From the NCBI RefSeq assembly GCF_963668165.1, contig NZ_OY764213.1, positions 1 through 64,000 on the forward strand: 64,000 nt of DNA, read 5' to 3'. This DNA is from Marispirochaeta sp. Lineage in GTDB: Bacteria; Spirochaetota; Spirochaetia; JC444; Marispirochaetaceae. Of this stretch, positions 56,608 through 64,000 are shown one piece after another. The translations under genes and the position numbers were made by a program. The notes under the pieces were generated by a model that worked only from the letters and a program-made list of their open reading frames with translations, ran no database searches and was not told the DNA's origin. Position 1 is the stretch's first letter, and every line of letters begins with the position of its first letter.

Positions 56608-58374
56608 GTGGACAGAAAATCAGAATACATCGCTTTCACTAACGATACGGAAGTACGGCGACTTGCAGCCGATGAGGCTACCCGTTTTTTAAAAGAGGAG
56701 ACTCAGTTTCAGCTGGGACATCTCCCCACGGAACAGCCCCACCCCTATACCGAGCACTTCAGTACGGTCGTCTCTCAGGATGCGGCGGAAGGAGTAGAGC
56801 TGCTCCTTCAGGTTGATGCGGACATCCCGGCGGTGGCCCGGCGGACCCTGTTAAGCCCCGCCTACGCCCATCTGGTGGAGACTATCGGCACCGCGGTAGA
56901 TGGGGACCGAAAGATCTGCTTCTCCGGTTGCGGCAGTACCGGACGCCTGGCGATGATGCTGGAGGAGATGTGGCGCCAATACTGGGAGGACCGCGCCGGT
57001 GCGGCTCCCGGCGAGGCGGCCCGGCGGGGAGCGGCCGCGGATTCCGTTCTGCGAAAAGCCAATCAGGCCGTTAGCATCATGACCGGCGGCGACAGAGCCT
57101 TGATCCGTGCGGTGGAAAACTTCGAAGACTTTGCCGGCTGCGGGGAACGCCAGGTCGCCGACCTCGGACTGGAAAGCGGTGATATTCTGATCGCCATAAC
57201 CGAAGGCGGCGAGACATCTTCGGTTATCGGAACCGCCGAAGAGGGCCTGCGCCGAGGCTGTGAGGTTTTCTTTGTCTTCAATAATCCCGCCGGTATCCTT
57301 ACCGAGAGCGTTGAGCGCTCCCGGCGTATCATCGCCGACCCACGGGTAACCGTCCTGGACCTGTTTACCGGCTCAATGTCCCTGACCGGTTCAACCCGAA
57401 TGCAGGCCACTACGATGGAGATGCTCGTCGTCGGAGCGGCCCTCGAGGAAGCCTTCGTCAGAAACGAAGGCAAGGATGTCGATACAGCCTATCGTCTCGC
57501 CCAGGCAAACTGCTTCGCCGTCCTCCTCCACGACTTAAAGACGGATACCAACCTCGCCGCAATGGGCCGCCTTGCACAGAGAGAAGCGGATATCTACAGC
57601 CGGGGGGGCAGAATTACTTACCTGGCTTCCCGCTTCCTCTTGGATGTATTCAGCGACACCACTGAACGCTCCCCGACCTTTATGTTGCCCCCTTTTCGAC
57701 CGTCCGACGATACCGCGGCCCCGGACTCCTGGGCCTTCGCCAAAGACCCCGACAGGCCCAGCTCGCAGGCGTGGTTCGATATGCTGCGCCGCAAACCCCG
57801 CGGCATCGATTGGACCGGAGAGGATTACCGGAACATGGGTACCTCCGGGAATCTTGAACTCGCGCCCCCCTCCCTTGGTGAGGAGGAGATAGCCCGTTAC
57901 GTAATCGGCAATGAACCGGATGCGAGCAGGAGCGCCGTCGATCCTTACCTGTTCCTCTCTATTACGGTAGGAGAAGCGGAGACCGCGGCTTCCGACTCGG
58001 CCGTACTCCAGATCGGCCCGCAACGCCCGGCGGGGAATGAGGTATACCATATCTCCCTTGAATTCCCCGAGAGCCAGATCCTCCTCTGGCAGCATCTGGC
58101 CGTTAAGCTGGTAATGAATACCGTCAGTACCGCCTCAATGGGAATCATGGGCCGGATCCGGGGCAACTGGATGGTTCAGCTCGACCCGACGAACAAAAAA
58201 CTGATCGACCGGGGAAGCCGTATCATCAGCCACCTGAGCGGAATCGGCTACGATGAGGCCTGCTATGAACTGCACCGGTCGATCCTTGCCCGGGAGCGGT
58301 TCATCGCTGGGGGAGGTCAGAGCACAACCTCACCGGTGGTGGACGCTCTGGACCGACTGGGGGTCGAAGGTTAA
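56608..58374 (+). CDS. MurQ/GKRP-like double-SIS protein
   Basis: 588 aa from GTG 56608. SIS motifs resemble those of MurNAc-6-phosphate etherase: ICFSGCGSTGRLAMMLEEM, ITEGGETSSVIGTAEEGL, then FTGSMSLTGSTRMQATTMEM. A C-terminal part (VSTASMGIMGRIRGNWMVQL, then PTNKKLIDRGSRII) ends as MurQ does. It is twice the length of MurQ (about 300 aa) and closer in size to the glucokinase regulatory protein, which has two SIS domains. Probable role: opening the lactyl ether of MurNAc-6-phosphate, or sensing it. Confidence 0.78.
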   Translation: MDRKSEYIAFTNDTEVRRLAADEATRFLKEETQFQLGHLPTEQPHPYTEHFSTVVSQDAAEGVELLLQVDADIPAVARRTLLSPAYAHLVETIGTAVDGDRKICFSGCGSTGRLAMMLEEMWRQYWEDRAGAAPGEAARRGAAADSVLRKANQAVSIMTGGDRALIRAVENFEDFAGCGERQVADLGLESGDILIAITEGGETSSVIGTAEEGLRRGCEVFFVFNNPAGILTESVERSRRIIADPRVTVLDLFTGSMSLTGSTRMQATTMEMLVVGAALEEAFVRNEGKDVDTAYRLAQANCFAVLLHDLKTDTNLAAMGRLAQREADIYSRGGRITYLASRFLLDVFSDTTERSPTFMLPPFRPSDDTAAPDSWAFAKDPDRPSSQAWFDMLRRKPRGIDWTGEDYRNMGTSGNLELAPPSLGEEEIARYVIGNEPDASRSAVDPYLFLSITVGEAETAASDSAVLQIGPQRPAGNEVYHISLEFPESQILLWQHLAVKLVMNTVSTASMGIMGRIRGNWMVQLDPTNKKLIDRGSRIISHLSGIGYDEACYELHRSILARERFIAGGGQSTTSPVVDALDRLGVEG

Positions 58375-58572
58375 TTGGATGAGCTGTGCGGATGCCGGAT
58401 CCGTGACGATCGTCTAACTCAGAAAAGAGCAAAGAGATTGCCCGATAGAAATCAGGATCGCTTTAGGTAGAGTAAGTTCAGCTATACCCTTTTCTTGACA
58501 AGGCTGACCGGGCTGTCATACTGAATGGAAGCGTGAGACCATGTTCGACCGTCCGAATCCGGAAGCTGCGCG

Positions 58573-59078
58573 ATGTCCTGGAAAGGCCTTTTAGCATTCA
58601 TCCTTCTCCTAATATCGCACCAGATCCTGGTTGCCGCCTCCCTGATACTGGACGGCGGTGAGATCGACGGGCTTTTCATCGGGGAGTACCTCGAGTATCT
58701 CAGCGAGGAGGAGCTCTTTCCCCTAATCAGATCGGGCTGGTCGACGGAGAAAGAGTTCATAGAGGAGATCGCTTCCGGACACTTGAGCAGCGACAGCCGG
58801 TTCCTCATGTCTGAAGAGTCCATACCCGGAGGCTACCGGTATCGGGCGACCCTTCGGGAGAACGGCGAGAGCGCCGCGTTCGAATGGGGCGTTGCCGACC
58901 TGCTGGAGCTGGAGGGCAGGAAGAGATTCCTACCCTTCGAAACAGAAATTCCTGCCTGCGACTTCACGCCCCACTCCTGCTGGCTTACCTTTCCTATCGA
59001 CAACCGCAGCGGTGCCGATCTGACCCTCTATCTCGAGCTCGACAAGTACCTCTTCGGCTCCATGGATCTCTTCTATAC
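58573..59078 (+). pseudogene. 7TMR-DISM-type sensor, N-terminal fragment
   Basis: From ATG 58573 there is a signal peptide (LLAFILLLISHQILVAAS) and a domain with WLTFPIDNRSGADLTLYLEL and DKYLFGSMDLFY, resembling the periplasmic 7TMR-DISMED2 region of carbohydrate-sensing membrane receptors. The gene is cut at about 59079 by the IS91-like right end, so the membrane and signalling parts are missing. A TTGACA at 58495-58500 may be its promoter. Confidence 0.65.
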
Positions 59079-59231
59079 ATTGGGTACGATTTTCCTAATG
59101 GTACATCCGGCCGCGAAGCGGCTTTCTTGAACAAAAAGTTGGAGCCGTCGCGGCTACTGTCACGATTCTTGCTTGCTTGCAAGAATACGCGCCAGCTTAA
59201 CGCCACACAGCTCAACTGGGTGTTATATTGC

Positions 59232-59269
59232 TTGACAACGACCCCTTTGTGTATTACATTTAGTAATAC
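59232..59269 (+). promoter_or_regulatory. promoter and operator of the vapBC pair
   Basis: TTGACA (59232-59237), a 17-bp spacer, TACATT (59255-59260). A perfect inverted repeat GTATTAC-ATTTA-GTAATAC (59251-59269) covers the -10, as expected for autoregulation by the antitoxin. Confidence 0.7.
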
Positions 59270-59280
59270 AAGGTGGGAAG

Positions 59281-59526
59281 ATGACTACAGTACGCCTGAA
59301 TGAAGAAATAGATAGTAAGATCACGGTTCTTGTAGATTTGGAGAAGACCTCTAAGTCGGAAATAATAAAGAAAGCAATACTGGAATATTATGATCACCAT
59401 ATCGGATCAAGAACAGCATTTGAATTAGGGAAAGATCTATTTGGAAAATATGGTGATGCTGAAGATTTATCGAGTACATATAAAAAGAAATTAATGGATA
59501 AATTAAATGAAAAGCATTCTCATTGA
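59281..59526 (+). CDS. ribbon-helix-helix antitoxin (VapB/CopG type)
   Basis: 81 aa. The N-terminal RHH is MTTVRLNEEIDSKITVLVDL, then KTSKSEIIKKAILEYYD. The C-terminal tail would cover the toxin active site. AAGGTGGG precedes the start. It overlaps the toxin gene by 20 bp. Confidence 0.85.
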   Translation: MTTVRLNEEIDSKITVLVDLEKTSKSEIIKKAILEYYDHHIGSRTAFELGKDLFGKYGDAEDLSSTYKKKLMDKLNEKHSH

Positions 59527-59926
59527 TGCAGGACCAATTATTGCACTATTTAATAAGAATGATCGTTATCACGAAAAGATATTGAATTATATTAAGAATT
59601 ATAATGGGAAACTGTATTCTTCGTGGGCAGTATTAACAGAAGTTTCCCATATGCTTGGATTCAGTATATCAGCGCAACTTGACTTTTTAAAATGGATTCG
59701 AACCGGTGCTATTGAAGTAATTAACTTGGACTATGTTGATATTGATCGAATAATTGAACTATCAGAAAAGTATTCCGATGTTCCAATGGACCTTGCCGAT
59801 GCGACACTGGTTGTTATCGCAGAAAAATATGAAATAAAAGAAATCCTCACCATTGACAATGATTATTATATCTATCGGACAATAGAGAAAGAAATGCTGG
59901 AAAATGTATTGGATAGAAACCTATAA
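59507..59926 (+). CDS. vapC: PIN-domain toxin (VapC type)
   Basis: 139-aa PIN ribonuclease. Acidic residues are in place: Asp in LIDAGPIIALFNKND, Glu in SWAVLTEVSHML, Asp in VPMDLADATLVVIAEK and Asp in ILTIDNDYYIYR. It cleaves RNA when free of its antitoxin. It forms the cassette beginning at R' GTTATAT (59222) with the antitoxin. No matching attC is seen downstream. Confidence 0.87.
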   Translation: MKSILIDAGPIIALFNKNDRYHEKILNYIKNYNGKLYSSWAVLTEVSHMLGFSISAQLDFLKWIRTGAIEVINLDYVDIDRIIELSEKYSDVPMDLADATLVVIAEKYEIKEILTIDNDYYIYRTIEKEMLENVLDRNL

Positions 59927-59953
59927 ACCAGGTGATATGTACAAGAGGAAATT

Positions 59954-60259
59954 ATGGATAAAAACGTAGCGGTTTTGTGGGATATAGAGAATGTAGCACC
60001 TCTCTCTGGCCAAAGTAATATACTCGTAGATGGGCTTTTAAGTTACTCTGAAACGATAGGGAATAAATCCTATATGATTGCAGTTGGTGATTGGATTAAT
60101 TGCCCTAAAACCCTTCCGGAGATACTGTCAGAGAAAGGATTTGAGTTAATCTATATACCAGAAATGATGAAAAAGGAAAGCGTACAAAGAATAGTTATGT
60201 TTCTGTTTTTTCTTGGCGATATCATGTACTTTAAATGGAAATGGATTGGATATAAATGA
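59954..60259 (+). pseudogene. NYN-domain protein, 5' part with frameshift
   Basis: It starts MDKNVAVLWDIENVAPLSG, a typical NYN/LabA-like PIN-fold start with the first Asp, followed by SYMIAVGDWINCPKTLPEIL and FELIYIPEMMKK. After a short A run (about 60168) the frame continues with unlikely residues, while another frame gives KGKRTKNS, as expected for this family. The rest of the domain is not found. Probably inactive. Confidence 0.6.
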
Positions 60260-60422
60260 CTAAGTGTAAAACAGGAGTATATTTATAAGATTGGAATTAT
60301 AGTACTTTTAAGTATGAAAAGTGATACGGAAATATTTAGAAATAGATGTGACATAAAAATAATATTCGCCATCCATGGTCCAAGCTCATTTTTAGAACTT
60401 GTGGCCTTGTAGAACAATCGTT
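60260..60422. other. AT-rich gap, no gene or attC seen
   Basis: 160 bp. I looked for an R'' complementary to GTTATAT to close the vapBC cassette and found none, so the array border is lost here, next to the IS30 remnant. Confidence 0.45.
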
Positions 60423-61230
60423 TCAACCTCGTTCCCAGGAATGATATGGTGTGGCAAAGTAACATGTTATCGGATAGCGTTCTTCGATTTTTTTGTATCC
60501 ATGGAATTCCACTCCATTATCAAAGATTATCGTTTTGAACTTTCTGTGATGCTTTCTAATCGCACGAATAGCAGCAGCCGTAACTTCTTTAACTGTACGG
60601 CATTTAAGCTTTTTTATAATAACAAAGCCCGATTTTCGTTCAACCAAAGTTAGGATGCAATGATATCTATCAGTACCGACAACAGTATCACCCTCCTAAT
60701 GCCCAAGTTCTTCTCGAGTCTCAATGCATGATGGACGACTCTGAAATATGGCGTTTACCCGGCAATATTCCCCTGGAATCACGCGAACCATACCGTTTTC
60801 GAACACGTTTAGTAAGAATGCGGAGATGCGTGTAGAGATTACCTCCATGTCTCTTATCCCAGAGTAGATACTGATAAATTGTTTCATGGCTCATGGAGAA
60901 AGGATGAGTGGTCTTGAGATGGTCAACAATTTGTTCAGGACTCCAATCACGTTTCAGGTGGGTAAAAACCACTTTCCATTGTTCCTCAGAAAAGTGGGAT
61001 CCTCTCCGTTCGCGTTTTCTGCGGGCAGTAGCGTATCGATGGGCCACTTCTGCTCTATACCCATCATCGCGGTGAGACCTATTTCGTTGCAGCTCTCTGC
61101 TGACAGTACTCTTTGAACGTTTCAAATACCGGGCGATTTCAGAGAGGTTTTTCTTTCTTTTCAAAAGGAATGTAATGGTGTATCGTTCTTCTTGAGAGAG
61201 TTGATGATATCTATTCATGGTACAGTCCTT
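60423..61230 (-). pseudogene. IS30-family transposase remnant
   Basis: The N-terminus is intact from 61218 (LSQEERYTITFLLKRKKNLS, then HTH LKRSKSTVSRELQRN and WSPEQIVDHL). Near 60745 a frameshift occurs after GKRHIS. In the next frame a TAG replaces the usual Trp codon in GH-x-EGDTVVGTD. The Asp in IIFDNGVEFHGYK and YFATPYHSWERG follow, then the frame ends. The last third is missing. Confidence 0.85.
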
Positions 61231-61386
61231 TATCTTGGCGGATCAGGAACTGTATCAGTAGCTCAACTCTCTCATTATTTGTGAATATCGTTGCACTTAC
61301 TTCTTGAATCCGCGTAATCTTTTGGCACGGAAAAGCAGACTTCCGTCGAAATCGAGGAATTGGTGGCGTCGACTATTCCACCTCGG

Positions 61387-61938
61387 CTATTCCGTCAGGT
61401 GGCGCCTTTTGCATATAGATGTAAGGAGCTCTTGCATTCGAGCCAAGTCCCATCGAAAAATATCAACCGGCAACGCCTTGCCTGCCGGATACTGGACAAC
61501 CTTTCGAAAAAGAGTCCCGCCTATATGCCGGTAAAACCGGTTGGACGGCACGTCATGCCAATTGTAGACAACGACCTCCTCGTATCCTAACTCATGGAAC
61601 GGTTCAAGAGCGGTTTTTATGAGCAGGGTACCTATGCCCTTTCTCCTGAACTCAGACTCGACGAACAGACTGTTTACCTCGACGCCGTTTGTAGAATCCT
61701 CGATTTCTGCCGTGCCAGCCCCGATGAAACCGACAAGTCTCTCTTCAAAAAAGGCTCCGAAGAGTAATCTGAAGTCGTTGCCCGGGTTTAGAAACCAGTC
61801 AGCGAAGACCCCTATTTCCTTTGACGTGGAAAAAGCTTCCAAGGGTACTATATCCTTGTAGTCTGATTTCCAGCACGCTTCCTTGATTGCAATCGCTGCC
61901 TGGAAGTCGCACTTCGAGAGCTGCCGGATGTGAATCAT
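61387..61938 (-). CDS. GNAT-family acetyltransferase
   Basis: 183 aa from ATG 61938 (MIHIRQLSKCDFQAAIAIKE). The acetyl-CoA loop SEFRRKGIGTLLIKTALE and the C-terminal VYNWHDVPSNRFYRHIGG are clear. Base composition is GC-richer than the cassettes. It lies next to the methyltransferase gene on the same strand and may be backbone. Confidence 0.82.
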   Translation of the reverse strand: MIHIRQLSKCDFQAAIAIKEACWKSDYKDIVPLEAFSTSKEIGVFADWFLNPGNDFRLLFGAFFEERLVGFIGAGTAEIEDSTNGVEVNSLFVESEFRRKGIGTLLIKTALEPFHELGYEEVVVYNWHDVPSNRFYRHIGGTLFRKVVQYPAGKALPVDIFRWDLARMQELLTSICKRRHLTE

Positions 61939-62042
61939 GGACAGCTCAAAACGGAGAGAGACCAAAGGGAGACGGCTCTTCATAATAGCGCAAGAGACGT
62001 ACCCGTCGGCGCCGCGCCACTGTATCCGGACCTGTGGAACCA

Positions 62043-62882
62043 CTATTCATGCTCTATGAGGAGAAAGTTCATTATCGGCATGATTTTCCCGAAAAGCTCG
62101 CCGTTCCGTAATGTCAGAAAACGTTGTTCCATCTCGGCCGCCGTAACGAGCTCCACGACACGATAGTGGTGGTTCTCCACAAACTGATCTGTCTTGCCCG
62201 ATTCGATTCCGAACTTGATTGTTTCGTCCTGCAGTCCTGTCTCGATTAAGTCGTTCCGGCTCCTCATTGTTTGAAAATCAAAGACGACGCGACTCCCGGT
62301 ACCGGAATCCTCGTTCAATCGGCGCAGCATGTGTGATACCGTAGCGGGCGACAGGTAGAACGTCACACCTTCCCACAAGAAAAGCGTTCGTCTCCGTTTG
62401 TCGTAACCGTATCGACCGAGGAGATTTATGGGATCGTCTGTCTCAAAATTCGTCGGAATGAACGAGATATTCGGTCGGATATCGACATTATGCTTCCGTA
62501 AACACTCGATCTTGTGCTCCTGTGTCGGTTTGGTGTCCAACTCGAATATACTTATCGAATCGGTTCGCATATCAAATCTATAGGGTCGACTATCGTAGCC
62601 CGCGCCTAACAGGACGATCTGGTCAATGTCGTCGTTGATCGCGCGGATGAAGACATCATCGAAATATCTGGTTCTGGCAATGACGTACTCATACATCCCT
62701 TTCGGTATATGCTGCTTGATCACCGCTCTTGATTCAGGAGTACAGAGCGCACCGCGTCGATCTTCCGGCAGGAAGAGTTCAGCCAGTTCATCGCGACTTT
62801 GGACCGTTGTTTCCAGTTCGTAGTTGGACAATGCGCGCAGCGATGCTATCGCTACGGCGGTTTCGGATACTTTCTCTTCCAT
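62043..62882 (-). CDS. class I SAM methyltransferase of the PPM2/TIGR00027 type
   Basis: 279 aa from ATG 62882, with GGAG upstream. Family motifs: YEYVIARTRYFDD, QIVLLGAGYDSRPYRF (SAM motif I), FELDTKPTQEHKI, LFLWEGVTFYLSP and SRVVFDFQT. It is related to leucine carboxyl methyltransferases and polyketide O-methyltransferases. Substrate unknown. A longer open frame upstream overlaps the MutS gene and is not real. Confidence 0.85.
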   Translation of the reverse strand: MEEKVSETAVAIASLRALSNYELETTVQSRDELAELFLPEDRRGALCTPESRAVIKQHIPKGMYEYVIARTRYFDDVFIRAINDDIDQIVLLGAGYDSRPYRFDMRTDSISIFELDTKPTQEHKIECLRKHNVDIRPNISFIPTNFETDDPINLLGRYGYDKRRRTLFLWEGVTFYLSPATVSHMLRRLNEDSGTGSRVVFDFQTMRSRNDLIETGLQDETIKFGIESGKTDQFVENHHYRVVELVTAAEMEQRFLTLRNGELFGKIMPIMNFLLIEHE

Positions 62883-62956
62883 ACTCTTCGCTTCTCCTCC
62901 CGTCGGTGAGATAGGAGTATTCCGCGCCCACGCTACCCTGACCCGGCGGGCCGTGT

Positions 62957-64000
62957 CTACTCCCTTTGGCCTACGCCGTTTCGAGCCGCTCGCAGCGCTC
63001 CCAGTTCGAGTCCGTAGCGCGCCGCGATATCGGCTGCGTAGCTCTTGCCCTCGGGCTTCCCCGGGACCAGACGGAAGGTGGGCACATGCTCTCCGCCGAC
63101 CTCCCTGGTTGTTGCGACGAAGCTCAGGATTGGTTCGGCTTCGATCCGGGCAAGCTCGTGCATGTGCGTCACGTAAACCGCCCGGCAGCCGATTTCCTTG
63201 ATCAGCTCCAACACATCTTTCGCGAGGTATATCGCCTCGCCCATAGCGGTACTGGAAAGGGTTTCGTTCATAAGCAGAAGAGAGTGTCCGGAAAGCTTGA
63301 CGAGGATATCCCGGAGACGTACCGCCTCTTCTCCAAAACGGCCCCATTCGTCCTCCCGACGCTCCAAGGCAGGGTAGTGGGTATATATGGTGTCTACCGG
63401 GCTGAACGTCATGCTTTCGGCGGGAGCGAAGAGGCCGAGCTGAGCAAAGAGCTGGGCGACCCTATCGCTTGAAGAAACGTTGTCTTGCCGCCGTTGTTGG
63501 GGCCGGTAACGATGAAAATACGCTTAGTGGAGTCGGGCGGTACATCGCTGGCGATCACCGGGGAAGAGCTCTTCTCAGTGCAGTTGTTCCCGGCCGCTTT
63601 CCGCAGTAGAAGATCGAGATTATAGAGCGCTTCGGCTTCGAACTGACGCTCCTCCATGGCGGCCAACGTGGGGCGGCACAGGGGAAGTCTCTCCTCTCTC
63701 AATCTTCGAGCCAACGTCACCCCTCCCGCAAGAAAGAGCAGCTCATCTCCCAAGGCAACGAAGTTACCGGTATTAAGCGAGGCGAACTCGGTAAGAGCGT
63801 CCGCCAGCGGTTTAACGGATTTCTTCAACAGGGCGGAAAGGTCCCGAAAAAGCGGTATCAAAGCCGGATTTGCCGTTCGGTCCGGGAGGAGCGCCGAATG
63901 CAGCTTTGTAAGGCCGACATTATCCTTGGATCCGACCAGTCGATTGAGCAGGCCGCTGTCCCGATACGGCTCGCTGCCGACCGACAACACCGTGACCTCC
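62957..64000 (-). pseudogene. MutS-family ATPase, C-terminal part, one frameshift, cut by window end
   Basis: The frame enters from the right edge and contains the P-loop VTGPNNGGKTTFLQAIG. At about 63463-65 one base is missing. The next frame continues LAQLFAQLGLFAPAESMTFS and then signature SGHSLLLMNETLSSTAMGEA, and VYVTHMHELARIEAEP. This is a MutS-type ABC ATPase without a visible Smr domain. It may be a decayed or sequencing-affected backbone gene. The N-terminal part lies outside the window. Confidence 0.8.

Larger units (their letters stand above)
49101..59129 (-). mobile_element. IS91-like ends enclosing a 9.6-kb chromosomal segment
   Basis: The left (ori-like) end with its hairpin is intact at 49101-49441. 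The right (ter-like) end with GCCGCGAAGCGGC is at 59079-59129. The transposase and recombinase are replaced by GC-rich DNA carrying a truncated permease, a MurNAc-salvage operon and a truncated sensor gene. It may be cargo picked up by one-ended rolling-circle movement, or the product of recombination between IS copies and the chromosome. Confidence 0.6.
49094..59228 (+). other. attC site (type 1) split by a 10-kb IS91-bounded segment
   Basis: R'' ATATAAC (49094-49100) is one base off the complement of R' GTTATGT at 48410. The rest lies 10 kb away: AAC at 59130-59132, AAAAAGTTGGAGC, inner hairpin CTTGCTTGCTTGCAAG, L' GCTCAACTGGG and R' GTTATAT (59222-59228). The two halves are joined only by assuming one IS91-like insertion with internal cargo. 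Confidence 0.6.

Noticed and set aside
59126..59228. The inner CTTGCTTGCTTGCAAG of this attC as a microsatellite
   Set aside because: It is the tip of the attC inner hairpin, seen with variations in the other type-1 sites.
62883..63347. N-terminal extension of the methyltransferase to 434 aa
   Set aside because: It overlaps the MutS-family coding sequence in another frame. The family start with a ribosome site is at 62882.
1..64000. CRISPR array, tRNA or rRNA genes
   Set aside because: The repeated words are attC arms and IS copies with irregular spacing and no short spacer pattern. No tRNA or rRNA signature was noticed on reading.

Overview
The window is part of a large integron gene-cassette array, followed and partly interrupted by GC-rich chromosomal DNA. 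Small AT-rich genes, nearly all on the + strand, are separated by attC recombination sites. These are recognisable because the R'' box (ending AAC) of each cassette is complementary to the R' box (GTTRRRY-like) at the start of the same cassette. Two attC classes occur: long type-1 sites (about 100-175 bp, with GCTCAATTGGAT before R') and GCCTAAC/GTTAGGC sites (about 90 bp). No integrase gene lies in the window. The host is not settled by any marker gene here. The array style, the 7TMR-DISM-like sensor and the sugar ABC/NamZ/MurQ cluster make a spirochaete my best guess (inference, moderate to low confidence).

Layout. 0-3.7 kb: a RelA/SpoT-type alarmone synthetase cassette, then an unknown 253-aa gene broken by an IS3-family element. 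3.7-14.6 kb: one long cassette with an OLD-type ATPase/TOPRIM gene and an 803-aa HD-GHKL (HSP90-like) gene split by an IS5-like element that itself carries an IS110. Its attC holds a group IIC intron whose reverse-transcriptase gene contains a second group II intron. 14.6-21 kb: a metallophosphatase-STAND NTPase cassette, a decayed IS91-like element and an AAA ATPase cassette. 21-28 kb: IS3 copy 2, an IS1634-type element containing an IS1111-type element, a group II intron fragment and an acyltransferase. 28-38 kb: DUF3795, GNAT (split by IS3 copy 3), EAL phosphodiesterase, second GNAT and DUF1330 cassettes, with attC sites carrying IS1182, IS256 and two identical IS110-type elements. 38-49 kb: small lipoprotein and membrane-protein cassettes, two more IS91-like copies, a toxin-antitoxin pair, a GC-rich decarboxylase + Ada-like pair, and a methyltransferase. 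49.1-59.1 kb: the two ends of one IS91-like element enclose about 9.6 kb of GC-rich DNA with a peptidoglycan amino-sugar (MurNAc) salvage operon: ROK regulator, ABC importer, NamZ, AmiE-like hydrolase and a MurQ/GKRP-like SIS protein. 59.2-64 kb: a VapBC cassette, a broken NYN gene, an IS30 remnant, then backbone-like genes (GNAT, methyltransferase, a frameshifted MutS-family gene).

How it fits together. Several cassettes look like anti-phage or stress modules: alarmone synthetase, OLD + HD-HSP90, metallophosphatase-STAND, AAA ATPase and toxin-antitoxins. The most distinctive feature is that attC sites are insertion targets for several unrelated elements. An IS91-like HUH element, IS1182 and IS256 all sit directly after the AAC of R''. 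A IIC intron sits one base earlier, and an IS110-type element sits in R'. Target-site duplications and restored reading frames let most disrupted genes and attC sites be rebuilt to the base.
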